A stretch of 64,000 bases of DNA from Streptomyces europaeiscabiei. Its GTDB lineage: Bacteria > Actinomycetota > Actinomycetes > Streptomycetales > Streptomycetaceae. The translations under genes and the position numbers were made by a program. Position 1 is the first letter of the stretch, and every line of letters begins with the position of its first letter. This document shows positions 33,694 to 42,605 of the stretch, one piece after another. The notes under the pieces are model-generated. The model was given only the letters and a program-made list of their open reading frames with translations. It did no database searches and was not told where the DNA came from. The DNA lies in NCBI RefSeq assembly GCF_036346855.1, contig NZ_CP107841.1, positions 682,001-746,000 of the forward strand. The letters run 5' to 3'.

Positions 33694-34884
33694 TCAGGAA
33701 TCGGTCTCCAGCGACAGCCCCGTGTAGTTCTCGGCGAGTTCGGCCGCCGCGTGGCGTGAGGTGGCGACACGGTCGAGCTGGGAGAGCTGGAGCCGGGTCT
33801 CGAACGGGGACTGGTCCGGGTCCACGTGGAGGGTCGTGGTCATGAAGTAGGAGAAGTGCTCGGCCCGCCAGACCCGGCGCAGACAGGTGTCGGAGTAGGC
33901 GTCGAGCAGCTCGGTCGAGCCGCTCTCCTTGAGCCGGGCGAAGGCGCGGGCCAGCACGATGACGTCGGTGGCGGCCAGATTGAGCCCCTTGGCACCGGTC
34001 GGCGGCACGATGTGGGCGGCGTCACCGGCCAGGAGGACCCGTCCGTAGCGCATCGGCTCGGTGACATGGCTGCGCATCGGCAGGACGGCCTTGGAGGTGA
34101 CGGGCCCACGCTTGAGGCGCCAGCCGGGGTTCGCGGTCAGCGCGAACCGGGCGTCCAGCTCGTCCCAGATCCGCTCGTCGGACCAGTCGGCCGGGTCGGT
34201 GCCGTTCGGGACCTGGAGGTAGAGGCGGCTCACGGACGGCGAGCGCATGCTCGCCAGCGCGAAGCCGCGCTCGGAGTGGGCGTAGATCAGCTCGTCGTAG
34301 ACGGGCGGGGCGTCGGCGAGGATGCCCAGCCAGGAGTAGGGGTACGTCCGCTCGTACGTCGTCCGCACACCGTCCGGGACGGCGTCGCGGGCCACGCCGT
34401 GGAAGCCGTCGCAGCCGACCACGTAGTCGCAGGTCAGGGTCTGCTCGCGGCCCTCGTGGGTGTACCGGATGAACGGGCGGTCGCTGTCGGCGCCCTCCAC
34501 CGCGTGCACCTCGGCCTCGAACAGCAGCGGCCCGCCGTCGGTGAGCTGGAGGGCGATGAGGTCTTTGACGACCTCGGTCTGGGCGTAGACCCACACCCGG
34601 CGGCCACCGGTCAGCCCGGGGAAGTCGACGCGGTGGGCGCGGCCGTCGAAGCGCAGTTCGATGCCGTCGTGAGGCATGCCCTCTGCGTTTAGACGGGCGC
34701 CGGCGCCCGCGGAGCGCAGCACGTCGACGGTGGCCTGCTCCAGGATTCCGGCGCGCTGACGCTGCTCGACGTAAGCGCGGTCCTTGCGTTCCAGAACCAC
34801 ACTGTCGATTCCCGCGTTGTGCAGCAGACGGGCCAGCAGCAGCCCCGCCGGGCCGCCGCCGATGATGCCGACAGTGGTGTGCAT
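33694..34884 (-). CDS. pobA: 4-Hydroxybenzoate 3-monooxygenase
   Basis: 396-residue flavoprotein that converts 4-hydroxybenzoate to protocatechuate using NAD(P)H and O2, feeding the beta-ketoadipate pathway. Hallmarks: FAD motif TVGIIGGGPAGLLLARLLHNAGI (about 4-26), RQRAGILEQATVDVLR (PobA-specific RAGxLE), DYVVGCDGFHGVAR (DG motif), the active-site segment YPYSWLGILADAPP, and GDAAHIVPPTGAKGLNLAATDV. Length is exactly that of PobA. No PobR gene is adjacent; a GTGAA/TTCAC dyad upstream may be its operator. Confidence 0.95.
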   Translation of the reverse strand: MHTTVGIIGGGPAGLLLARLLHNAGIDSVVLERKDRAYVEQRQRAGILEQATVDVLRSAGAGARLNAEGMPHDGIELRFDGRAHRVDFPGLTGGRRVWVYAQTEVVKDLIALQLTDGGPLLFEAEVHAVEGADSDRPFIRYTHEGREQTLTCDYVVGCDGFHGVARDAVPDGVRTTYERTYPYSWLGILADAPPVYDELIYAHSERGFALASMRSPSVSRLYLQVPNGTDPADWSDERIWDELDARFALTANPGWRLKRGPVTSKAVLPMRSHVTEPMRYGRVLLAGDAAHIVPPTGAKGLNLAATDVIVLARAFARLKESGSTELLDAYSDTCLRRVWRAEHFSYFMTTTLHVDPDQSPFETRLQLSQLDRVATSRHAAAELAENYTGLSLETDS

Positions 34885-34949
34885 TGAGTACTCCTCGTCG
34901 TTGAGGACGAGCCGCGTCCCGTCCCCGGACCCAGACCGTTGTTCGCCAG

Positions 34950-34960
34950 GTGAACTTCAC
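34950..34960. promoter_or_regulatory. Dyad upstream of pobA
   Basis: GTGAACTTCAC is a perfect 5-bp-arm dyad 66 bases upstream of the pobA start, with a second partial CTTCAC next to it. IclR- or TetR-type regulators of pobA bind near this position in other bacteria; the partner is not in the window. Confidence 0.45.
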
Positions 34961-35073
34961 TTCACAATCTTGTACGCCTGAGTGTGCTCCCGGCCTGCCC
35001 GCCTGTCAACGGTCACACTCCCCCAGAGGGGTCGGGCGGGCGGTCGGGTTCCGTCCAGGGGCGAACGGAAGGG

Positions 35074-36336
35074 TCAGTCGAGGAAGTGGAACCCCGGGTG
35101 GGGATGCATCAGGAAGTCGTGGTGCGAGATGTTCCAGGCGTACGCGCCCGCGAGGGCGAAGACCACCCGGTCCCCCGCCCGCAGCCCCGGCGCGTGGACG
35201 TCGCGGGCCAGGAGGTCCTTCGGCGTGCACAGCTGTCCGCTGAGGCTGACGCGCTCCCCCTCGGCCGCCGGGCGCGGCCACGGGTGCGGCCACTCCTCCA
35301 CTGCCAGCACCGAGCACGGCTGGTCGTGCCCCTTGGTCGCCGGGGTGCGCAGATGGTGGGTGCCGCCCCGGACGACGGCGAACTCCTCGCCGTGGCTGCG
35401 CTTCACGTCCAGCACCTCGGTGGCGTACCAGCCGCAGTAGGCCGTGAGCGCCCGGCCGGGTTCGATACGCAGCGTCAGTTCCGGATGGGCGTCGGCGAGT
35501 CGGGCGAGGCCCTCGCCGTAGGCCTTCCAGTCGAAGCGTCTCTCGGGGTGCGCGTAGTCGACGGCCATGCCGCCGCCGACGTTCACCTCGGCGAGACGTA
35601 CGCCCAGTCCCGTCGCCCACCGCACGATCGAGCGGGCGACGGAGAGCTGTTCGGGTGCGTCGAGTCCGCTCGCCAGATGTGCGTGGACTCCGAGCAGTTC
35701 GAGGTGGGGATAGGTGCCGTCCGTGAAGGGGCGGAGCACGTCCGGCGCCTGCGCGTGGTCCAGGCCGAACGGGGTGGGCCGTCCACCCATGGCGAGCGAG
35801 CTGCCCGCCAGCGCATCGTCGGCCACCGCGAGGTTGAAGCGGAGCAGTACCCCGACCGGCGTGGCCCGTGGCACCCGGCGCGCCAGCTCGGCGAGCATGC
35901 GCAGGTCGTGCTCGCTCTCGACGTGGAAGCGCTCGACGCCCTGTTCCAGGGCGGTCCGGATCTCGTCCGGGGTCTTGCCGGGGCCGCCGAAGGCCAGCGG
36001 ACGACCGGGGACGGCCCGGGCGACGTGGGCGAGTTCGCCGCCGGAGGACACCTCGTAGCCGTCGACGTAGGGGCCGAGGGCGGCCAGGATCTGCGGCTCG
36101 GGGTTGGCCTTGGCCGCGTAGTACAACTCGACCTGTTCGGGGAGGGCGGCCCGTACGTGTGTGGCGTGTTCGCGCAGAGCCGTCAGGTCGTACACGTACG
36201 CGGGGAGCCGGGTGGGCGGCAGGGACATGACCCGGTCGCGTACGGCGGGGGTGGGAAGGGTCATCGACGGCTCCTGGTTCATCAAGTGCTCCCGGCTCAT
36301 CAAGTGCTCCTGGTTCATCCAGTGCTCCTGGCTCAT
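35074..36336 (-). CDS. PLP-dependent (type III) decarboxylase of the siderophore operon
   Basis: Up to 420 residues; fold-type III decarboxylase like LysA/AcsE/SbnH. The Schiff-base lysine is in YYAAKANPEPQ (K76 in the longest form). Other active-site parts are GVHAHLASG, VNVGGGMAVD, IEPGRALTAYCGWYATEVL and the late CTPKDLLARD, where Cys and Asp come from the dimer partner. In NIS siderophore pathways such enzymes decarboxylate an amino-acid or citryl-amino-acid precursor. Last gene of the operon. The first ATG overlaps the upstream stop (ATGA), and four more in-frame ATGs at 18-base steps (36318, 36300, 36282, 36264) are each preceded by GGAG, so the true N-terminus is open. Confidence 0.88.
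   Translation of the reverse strand: MSQEHWMNQEHLMSREHLMNQEPSMTLPTPAVRDRVMSLPPTRLPAYVYDLTALREHATHVRAALPEQVELYYAAKANPEPQILAALGPYVDGYEVSSGGELAHVARAVPGRPLAFGGPGKTPDEIRTALEQGVERFHVESEHDLRMLAELARRVPRATPVGVLLRFNLAVADDALAGSSLAMGGRPTPFGLDHAQAPDVLRPFTDGTYPHLELLGVHAHLASGLDAPEQLSVARSIVRWATGLGVRLAEVNVGGGMAVDYAHPERRFDWKAYGEGLARLADAHPELTLRIEPGRALTAYCGWYATEVLDVKRSHGEEFAVVRGGTHHLRTPATKGHDQPCSVLAVEEWPHPWPRPAAEGERVSLSGQLCTPKDLLARDVHAPGLRAGDRVVFALAGAYAWNISHHDFLMHPHPGFHFLD
36262..36336 (-). repeat. 18-bp tandem repeat of ribosome-site/ATG modules
   Basis: On the minus strand the unit is approximately AACCAGGAGCACTTGATG, repeated so that ATG codons fall at 36336, 36318, 36300, 36282 and 36264. Each has AGGAG or GGGAG 7 bases before it. 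The translated repeat is M(S/N)(Q/R)EH(L/W). Confidence 0.85.
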
Positions 36337-38063
36337 CGAGGGCTCCGGCGCAGGACGTCCTCGGCGAGGGGTGAGGGCAGGCGGACGTAGCCGGCCTCGC
36401 GGTCGGCCTTGCGTTCCCAGCGGGTGAGCAGGTTGGTCTTGGCGGGCAGCGGCACCCCGGCGAGGAGGGCGGCGAGGCGGGGCGGGCAGCCTTCCTCGTC
36501 GGCGTACGCCCGGATGGTCGCGCGGACCGCCGCCCACAGGTCGGCCTCGCTCGCCGGGTGCAGGTCGGCGAGGGCGGCGAGCAGCTCGGCGACGTGGTTG
36601 ACGAGCAGGCAGTACACAACGCGGTCCCAGCCCCGCCGGGCTTCGTACGACAACGGGCCGGCGACCTGGGGCGGGAGGGCGGCGAGGGTGTCGGCGTGGT
36701 GGTCGGGGACGAGCTTGGTGCCCTCCAGGTCGCGGAAGAGGACCTGGGCGGGCATGCCGTCGGAGTCGACGCAGATGAGGACGTTCTGGAGGTGGGGTTC
36801 CAGGACGAGGCCATGGTCGAAGTAGGCGCAGAGGACGGGCGGAAGGAGCAGGCGCAGGTAGGCCTTCCACCAGTTCAGGGCGGCCTCGGGGCCCGTGCCG
36901 GCGAGGAGGCGGGAGATGTGGGCGGCGCTGGTCGGGTACTCGTCGGCGACGGCGGCCGCGAGGAGCGGGGTCGTGCCGGGCAGCAGCCGCCGCGAGAGGC
37001 CCTCGCGGACGATCACACCGAAGCCTTCGAGGAGGGCGCGGTCGGGCCTGCCGTCGGGGCCGGGGACGGCGAGACTGCGGTAGGCGGGTTCACGCAGTAT
37101 GGCGCTGCCGGGGAAGCGGGTCTCCAGGTCGGTGAGGGCCGGGGCGAGGACGCGGGTGAGGGCGACGGCGCCGGAGAGTTCGTAACTGGCGTTCTTGCGA
37201 AGGCAGTTGGTGATGCGGACGTTGAGGCTGAACTTCAGGAAGGCGTCGCCGTCGAAAAGGGTACGGACGGAGGCGGTGGCCGCGTACTCCCGGCCGCCGG
37301 GGCCCAGGTCGAGGATGTCGCCGCGGCCGAGGGCCTCACGCAGCAGCCGGTGTTCCCGGAGCATCTCGTACTGCCAGGGGTGGGCGGGCAGCAGCCGGTA
37401 GCCCTCGGGGACGTCCCCGCGTTCCCAGTCAAGCACGGCGGTGGCTCCCGCCTCGGCGCTCTCCTCGGCGATCAGGTGGTCGCGGACGGCGAGGTAGCGC
37501 AGCGGGAAGGTGGCACCGGCCTCGGGGGCGTACGACTGCCAGGCGTGCGCGTCGCCCGTGCGGGCCTTGGGGGTGGGGTGGAAGCGGTGGCCGAACAGCA
37601 GGGACTGCTCGGAGTCGAGGTAGTCCGGGAGCCCGTGCGAAGCGTGTGCGCCGGTCTCGCCGGTCTCGCGGGCGGTCAGCGTGGTGGCGAGGGTGCGGTG
37701 GCTGGAGTCGATCTGGTGCAGGAACTCGTCGTTGCGGACGCCGGTGCGCAGGGACAGCTCGTCGTGCGTGTACTCGGCGAGGCGGCGCCAGTCGAGTGCG
37801 CTCCAGCCGGTGTTCGACTGCTCCAGCACCGGGCCGGTGAAGCGGTGGGCGCCCAGCAGGGACGTACGGCGCAGGGCGACGCGAAGGAGGACGCCGCGGC
37901 GGGGCAGGCGCAGCAGGAGGTGGCCGTCGATGACGGCGGTCTGGTGTTCGGGGCCGGACACCTCGCGCAGCAGGCAGTTGAGAAGGGTGTGGGCCACCGC
38001 GTCGTCGGCGGTCGGCAGAGTGGACAGGTGGGTGGTACCGAGCGAGTCGGTGAGCGGGGGCAT
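36333..38063 (-). CDS. IucA/IucC-family NIS siderophore synthetase (1)
   Basis: 576-residue NRPS-independent siderophore synthetase that adenylates a carboxylate (usually citrate) and condenses it with an amine or alcohol. Conserved parts: FGHRFHPTPKARTG, YLLPAHPWQYEML-like block (RLLPAHPWQYEM), the ATP-binding KFSLNVRITNCLRKNASYEL, and EPHLQNVLICVDSDGMPAQVLFRDLEG with catalytic basic/His residues. The FhuF-like C-terminal domain common in this family (LVNHVAELLAAL) is present. The ATG directly abuts the MFS stop and the TGA overlaps the decarboxylase start. Probably type C (acting on a citryl derivative), but this is an inference. Confidence 0.93.
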   Translation of the reverse strand: MPPLTDSLGTTHLSTLPTADDAVAHTLLNCLLREVSGPEHQTAVIDGHLLLRLPRRGVLLRVALRRTSLLGAHRFTGPVLEQSNTGWSALDWRRLAEYTHDELSLRTGVRNDEFLHQIDSSHRTLATTLTARETGETGAHASHGLPDYLDSEQSLLFGHRFHPTPKARTGDAHAWQSYAPEAGATFPLRYLAVRDHLIAEESAEAGATAVLDWERGDVPEGYRLLPAHPWQYEMLREHRLLREALGRGDILDLGPGGREYAATASVRTLFDGDAFLKFSLNVRITNCLRKNASYELSGAVALTRVLAPALTDLETRFPGSAILREPAYRSLAVPGPDGRPDRALLEGFGVIVREGLSRRLLPGTTPLLAAAVADEYPTSAAHISRLLAGTGPEAALNWWKAYLRLLLPPVLCAYFDHGLVLEPHLQNVLICVDSDGMPAQVLFRDLEGTKLVPDHHADTLAALPPQVAGPLSYEARRGWDRVVYCLLVNHVAELLAALADLHPASEADLWAAVRATIRAYADEEGCPPRLAALLAGVPLPAKTNLLTRWERKADREAGYVRLPSPLAEDVLRRSPR

Positions 38064-39257
38064 TCAGTGGCTCCAGCGGGTACGCGGATGTGGGGGCAAC
38101 AGGGTCGCGAAGACGGTGAGGGCGGCTATGCCGCCACCTATCAGCACCGGTGCGGTGGGGCCGAACCGGGCGCTTCCCATGGCGGCGGTGACGCCCGCGG
38201 CGACGGCGCCGGCCTTGGAGAAGAACTCCAGCGAGCCGAACATCTCGCCGGAGGCACGACCCCGGGCGCAGTCGGCGGCCAGAACCGACAGGCCGACCAT
38301 GCCGAGGGTGAGGCCCGCGCCGAGCAGCAGCCGTACGGCGACGAGGGTGGGCAGGGTGTCGGCGACGCCGTGGCCGGCCAGGCCGAGGGCGATCAGCGCG
38401 AAGCCGATGGCCAGGCCGAGCCGGGGACGGGTGTGCAGCACTCGGTGCACCGCCATGGCCGTGATCAGGTAACAGAGGTGCGGCAGGGCGAAGAGCAGAC
38501 CGGAGAGGGCGGCGGAGGCCCCGGGGAGGCGTTCCTCGACGAGGGAGATCAGGTAGGGGAAGGAGACGACCGTGGAGAACACGAAGGCGAACTCCAGCGC
38601 GTAGAGCCTGCGCAGCGCGGCCTTGGGGGCGGGGGCGGCGGTCTGCGTCCGCTCCTGTTCCGGCTCTCCGGTCTCGGCCGGTTCGGGCAGGGCGGCGAGC
38701 AGCAGGGCGGCGGCGAGCGGGAGCAGCGCGAGGAGGGCGTACTGGCGGTGCGGGGACATCCACGGTGACAGCGCGCCGACGACGATCGGCGCGAGGACGA
38801 GCGCGGCCCGCGCGCTGCCCTGCATGAGGGTCAGCGCCTTCGACAGGTGCGGCCCCTCCAGAGCGGCGCCCAGATAGCCGTTGGAGGCCGCGAAGGTGCC
38901 GCCCAGGACGCCCTGGAGCACCAGCGCCACCGTGAACATGGTGAGCGAGTCGGCCCAGCCGGCGAGGACGAAGGAGACGGCGAGGCCCGATTGGGCCCGC
39001 AGCAGCAGCCGTTTTCGCCCGAAGCGGTCGGCGAGCCGCCCCCACAGGGGTGCCGCGAGCGCACTGAAAACGGTGGGCACTACGTACAGCACACCGGCCC
39101 AGCGGGCCGTGCGGTCGCCGAGTTCGGGCAGTATCTCCGTGAAGTACGGCGGCAGCCCCAGCGCGGCGAACGACGCCACGAAGTAGCAGGCGGCCACGGC
39201 GTGCACCTGCCGACGGCCGAACGTGGGGCGGGCCATGGCAAGCGTCTCGGTGGTCAT
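38064..39257 (-). CDS. MFS transporter, probable siderophore exporter
   Basis: 397-residue major-facilitator protein with about 12 transmembrane helices. The A-motif loop is LWGRLADRFGRKRLLL (about 70-85), and paired helices follow (VVPTVFSALAAPL, ALVLQGVLGGTFAASNGYL, YALLALLPLAAALLLAAL, LVAVRLLLGAGLTLGMVGLSVLA). The position between two NIS synthetase genes, with ATGA overlap upstream and zero spacing downstream, argues that it exports the product. The start ATG (MTTETLAM) was chosen for that overlap; longer frames run through the preceding synthetase. Confidence 0.9.
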   Translation of the reverse strand: MTTETLAMARPTFGRRQVHAVAACYFVASFAALGLPPYFTEILPELGDRTARWAGVLYVVPTVFSALAAPLWGRLADRFGRKRLLLRAQSGLAVSFVLAGWADSLTMFTVALVLQGVLGGTFAASNGYLGAALEGPHLSKALTLMQGSARAALVLAPIVVGALSPWMSPHRQYALLALLPLAAALLLAALPEPAETGEPEQERTQTAAPAPKAALRRLYALEFAFVFSTVVSFPYLISLVEERLPGASAALSGLLFALPHLCYLITAMAVHRVLHTRPRLGLAIGFALIALGLAGHGVADTLPTLVAVRLLLGAGLTLGMVGLSVLAADCARGRASGEMFGSLEFFSKAGAVAAGVTAAMGSARFGPTAPVLIGGGIAALTVFATLLPPHPRTRWSH

Positions 39258-41059
39258 GCCGAACCACCCTCCCGGAGGAGGTAGTTGGGCCCGGTCGTGT
39301 AGTGCTTGTTGATGTCGGCGGCGCCCGACCGCTCCTTGCTCAGCAGGGTTCCGGCGCTCACCATCGCCTTCACCGGCAGCTCGGGCGCGTGCAGGACCCG
39401 CTCGCGCAGGGCGGCCGCCGCGTCGCCGCCGAGCCGGTCGACTGCCTCGGTGAGCCGGTCCCGTACGAGGGTCAGCAGCTCCGCCAGGGGGGCGCGGCCG
39501 TGCCGGGCGAGGCCGAACGCGTAGGCGCCGGCGCACAGATGGACGGTGATGGTGGTGAAGACGTCGACCACCGCGCGGTCGTCTGTGGTGAAGGTGCGGG
39601 CATCGTCGAAGCCCCAGGTGCCACCGTCCTCACCGAACTCGGCGGCCAGCCGGGCGCTGTTGACGCGCGGGCCGTCGTTGTCCTTCAGCAGCAGTCGCAG
39701 CTCGCCGGGCCCGGGGCCGAAGACCAAGGAGACGTTCTGCTGGTGCGACTCCAGGGCGATGCCGTATCCGAAGAGCGTGGTCTGCCAGTCGAACAGCAGG
39801 GTGAGGACGGCGTCGAGCAGGGCGGTCGGGTCGCCGCCGTGGAAGCGGTCGGCGAGGTGGTCGACGACCAGTCGTCCGCCGGGCGCCCGGGCGAGCAGTG
39901 CGGCCATGGGAACGACCACGGAGTCGTCGAGGTCCGTCGGGTAGCGGCGGCAGAGCACGGCGAGCAGTTCGTGACCGGCGTGCGCGTACACCGTCTCGTC
40001 GGCGTGCAGCACCCGGCCCCGGAAGCGGGGCTCGCGGTCGATCACAGCCGCCAGCAGCCGCTGCCCGGCGGCGCCGTCGACGAGGGTGCCGGGCTTGATG
40101 GAGCGTCTGTTGCGCAGGCCCAACGTGGCGATGGCCAGGGGGAGTTTGAGGTGCAGGGAGGGGGCTGCGGCCGGAGCGACCGTGCGCATCGACAGCGTGG
40201 GCACGACGGAGAGGTACGCCCGGTCGGCGAGCACGGCCCGGTCAGTGAGCCCCGCCTCGCGCAGCGCCGCGTCGAGCGGCGCGCCGACGGTCAACGGGTG
40301 CACGGGCAGGACGACATGGGTGCGGTCGAGGTCCGCGAGGCCGAGTCCGGAGGGGATGGGCCAGCCGTCCGGCAGCTCCCCGGTCAGGGTGACGGACTCG
40401 CGGGGCAGGGCGAGCCACTGGAGCGCGAAGCTCGGGTGGAACTCCGGTGCGTAGCGTCGCAGTTGGTCCTCGTCGAGGCCGGAGCGGCCGCGTGCGGTGG
40501 GGTAGACCGGATGGTCGAGGCGTGCGGCGAGGGTCTCGTACGCGAGGCCGCCGCGCAGGCCGGTCCAGTCGGCGAGGTCGGTGCCGTACAGGTCGGTGAG
40601 CCCGTCGGCGATCTCCTCCCCCGTCGCCTCGTGCAGCCGCATCGTGGCGAGGGTCTGTCGGCACTCCTCGGCGAAGGCGTCGAAACCGTCGTGGTCGACG
40701 GGCTCGGCGAGGTCGCGCAGTGCGGCGAGGACGGTGGAGCAGGTGGCGAGGTGCGTACCGTCCGACTCCCGTGCGAGCAGCGGCAGCCGGGCGGTGTACG
40801 TGTGCTGGAAGCCCTCCTCGGTGACGGGGAGGAGGAGGGCGTCGTCGCCTTCGGTGGGAGGAAGCCGGAGCCAGGGGCCGTCGGGGCGGTGGACGAGGGT
40901 GCTGCGGGAGCGCAGGCCGACGACGTCCTCGCGGAGCAGGGCGCCGAGCACGCGGGTGAGGAGTACGGCTTCGACGGTGTCGGTGGGCGCGACGGCGGTG
41001 GTCACGGCAGCGTTGGTCACGGTGGCGTCGTCGGAAGCGACGGAAGCGACGGCGGTCAC
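39254..41059 (-). CDS. IucA/IucC-family NIS siderophore synthetase (2)
   Basis: 601-residue second NIS synthetase, clearly divergent from the first. Family blocks: YAPEFHPSFALQWLALPRES, VVLPVHPLTVGAPLD (equivalent of HPWQ), the ATP site PTLSMRTVAPAAAPSLHLKLPLAIATLGLRNRRS, and GIALESHQQNVSLVFGPGPGELRLLLKDNDGPR. It lacks the typical FhuF-like Cys motif. The GTG at 41059 overlaps the ATP-grasp stop (GTGA). The first 25 residues are an Ala/Thr/Val repeat-like stretch (VTAVASVASDDATVTNAAVTTAVAP in two parts), poorly conserved, so the functional N-terminus may lie later. A longer frame reaching 42550 is a shadow through the ATP-grasp gene. Confidence 0.92.
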   Translation of the reverse strand: MTAVASVASDDATVTNAAVTTAVAPTDTVEAVLLTRVLGALLREDVVGLRSRSTLVHRPDGPWLRLPPTEGDDALLLPVTEEGFQHTYTARLPLLARESDGTHLATCSTVLAALRDLAEPVDHDGFDAFAEECRQTLATMRLHEATGEEIADGLTDLYGTDLADWTGLRGGLAYETLAARLDHPVYPTARGRSGLDEDQLRRYAPEFHPSFALQWLALPRESVTLTGELPDGWPIPSGLGLADLDRTHVVLPVHPLTVGAPLDAALREAGLTDRAVLADRAYLSVVPTLSMRTVAPAAAPSLHLKLPLAIATLGLRNRRSIKPGTLVDGAAGQRLLAAVIDREPRFRGRVLHADETVYAHAGHELLAVLCRRYPTDLDDSVVVPMAALLARAPGGRLVVDHLADRFHGGDPTALLDAVLTLLFDWQTTLFGYGIALESHQQNVSLVFGPGPGELRLLLKDNDGPRVNSARLAAEFGEDGGTWGFDDARTFTTDDRAVVDVFTTITVHLCAGAYAFGLARHGRAPLAELLTLVRDRLTEAVDRLGGDAAAALRERVLHAPELPVKAMVSAGTLLSKERSGAADINKHYTTGPNYLLREGGSA

Positions 41060-42246
41060 GGCTGGATCTCCCAGCGCCGGGCGGCGAGGAAGTCGGCCAC
41101 GACCCGGTCGACGGTCTCCTGGCCGGTGCCCGTGGCGCGGAGCACGCCGAGGTAGTCGCGATTGGTCCGGTACAGCTCGTGGCGTTCGCCCGGCCGACGG
41201 AGCGGACGGTACGTCAGATGCACTCCGTCGACATGGAGTTCGGTAGCGGCGGGGGCGGCGACGAGGGTGCCCGCCCTCTCGGCGCAGGGGTACTCCAGGC
41301 GGGCCGCGCCGTCGCGCCGGATGTCCAGTTCTGCGGGCAACGGCTCGCCGAGGTGGGTGCGGAGGATGTGCTCGAAGAGTGGGAGGTCGAGGAGCTGGGC
41401 GAGCAGCAGGTCGCACTGGTCGCCGATGGCACGGTAGTTGACCTCGATGATGCGTGCCCTGCCCTCGTGCACGACGAACTCGGTGTGGCAGGACCCGAAT
41501 CCGACGCCCAGCGCGTCGAGTTGGGCGAGGATCCGCGCGACGACCGGCTCGGGGTGGGCGGGGACGAAGGTCAGCCGCTCCTCGATGAAGTACGGCGGCG
41601 GGGACAGCTCGGTGTGGAAGCCGCCGAGGACGTGCCGGACGTGGCCGTCGCCGAGGGTCTCCAGGGTGTACAGCTCTCCGGGCAGGTACTCCTCGACGAC
41701 GAGGGTGACGCCCGGACGCCGGGTCAGGATCTCCTTGCCGCGGGCCACGAGATCCTCGGCAGTGTCGACGAGCACGACGTCCTCGCTGGCGACGCCCTCG
41801 CGGGGCTTGACGACACACGGGTACGGGGCGTCGGCGACGAGGGAGCCGGTGAGGTCGGACGGGTCGCTGATCTCTGCGGACCAAACGGTGTCCACTCCGG
41901 CTGCGGCCAGATGGCGGCGCATCTCGCCCTTGTCCTTGGCGCGCAGGGTGGCCCGCCAGTCCTTGCCGGGGAGCCCGAAGTAGTGGGCGGCGAGGGCGGC
42001 CTGGGTCTGGAGGTGGTCGCTGTTGGTGAAGACCGCGTCGGGGCGGTGGTGGGTGGAGATCCGGGTGACGACGGCGCGATAGTCCCGTACGTCGCACTGC
42101 AGAACCTCGGTCTCGGGGTACGTGCCGAGGTTGGCGTCGGGCTGGTCGGTGAGGATCGTGACGTCCAGACCGAGCCGGGCGGCGGCGGGCAGGAAGCCCT
42201 CGGTGACGGAGTCGGTGGGGTTGAGGGCGAGCAGGTACAGACGCAT
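41056..42246 (-). CDS. ATP-grasp ligase of the siderophore operon
   Basis: 396-residue ATP-grasp enzyme, expected to form an amide (or thioester) by way of an acyl-phosphate. N-terminal domain MRLYLLALNPTDSVTEGFLPAAARLGLDVTILTDQ; ATP-binding PYPCVVKPREGVASEDVVLVDT; the second clamp VTLVVEEYLPGELYTLETLGDG; and metal-binding CHTEFVVHEGRARIIEVNYRAIGDQ (E and N). It groups by eye with carboxylate-amine ligases rather than biotin carboxylases. Being coupled (GTGA) to a NIS synthetase, it likely builds or extends a siderophore fragment. This component is not part of the textbook aerobactin, desferrioxamine or staphyloferrin pathways. Confidence 0.88.
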   Translation of the reverse strand: MRLYLLALNPTDSVTEGFLPAAARLGLDVTILTDQPDANLGTYPETEVLQCDVRDYRAVVTRISTHHRPDAVFTNSDHLQTQAALAAHYFGLPGKDWRATLRAKDKGEMRRHLAAAGVDTVWSAEISDPSDLTGSLVADAPYPCVVKPREGVASEDVVLVDTAEDLVARGKEILTRRPGVTLVVEEYLPGELYTLETLGDGHVRHVLGGFHTELSPPPYFIEERLTFVPAHPEPVVARILAQLDALGVGFGSCHTEFVVHEGRARIIEVNYRAIGDQCDLLLAQLLDLPLFEHILRTHLGEPLPAELDIRRDGAARLEYPCAERAGTLVAAPAATELHVDGVHLTYRPLRRPGERHELYRTNRDYLGVLRATGTGQETVDRVVADFLAARRWEIQP

Positions 42247-42266
42247 GGGGTGGGGCACGGCTTCCG

Positions 42267-42605
42267 TTAGCGGGTGGGGGGCGGCGGGACCGGGGAGGCG
42301 AGGGGGTTGCGGAACAGCCGCTGCAGGACACAGCCCGCCACGCCCGGACCGGCACCGGCCACGATGGCGGCGACGGCACGCGGCGCCCGGAACTGCTGCA
42401 CCACCAGTACGTCGCCCGGAGCGCCGAGCCCGGCCAGCGCATGGAGCGCGGTGGGGGCGGGCATGTCCATCTCCCCGGTGGAAACCGAGATGGTGAGCAG
42501 CGCGAGAAGCGCGAGGAGGCCGGTCGCGCCGTACGCGAGGAGACGGGCACGGCCCAGGGCGCGGCGCGTGTCCGGTCGTACGGCCGCCTTGGAGGTCGGC
42601 GTCAT
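42267..42605 (-). pseudogene. Truncated FecCD-type siderophore permease
   Basis: Only 112 residues. They match the start of a FecCD permease: basic N-terminus, first helix (LLAYGATGLLALLALLTISVSTG), MPAPTALHAL, FRAPRAVAAIVAGAGPGVAGCVLQRLFRNPLASP. Intact family members continue for more than 200 residues from this NPLASP site; here a short PVPPPPTR tail and a stop follow. The ATG overlaps the upstream permease stop. FecCD permeases work as pairs, so uptake by this pair is probably lost or relies on a homodimer or another subunit. Confidence 0.85.

Noticed and set aside
36262..36336. Expressed repeat protein domain
   Set aside because: The repeat occurs only at the extreme N-terminus and each unit is a ribosome site plus start codon; a structural role is less likely than an effect on initiation.
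36558..38768. Very long plus-strand open frame (736 codons)
   Set aside because: It is antisense to the IucA/IucC synthetase and MFS genes, has a Gly/Val/Glu-rich composition typical of GC-rich shadow frames, and shows no domain.
39254..42550. 1,098-codon frame that would fuse the second NIS synthetase to an upstream domain
   Set aside because: The upstream 500 codons run through the ATP-grasp gene in another frame and are Arg/Pro-rich nonsense. The GTG at 41059 with a GTGA overlap is the sensible start.
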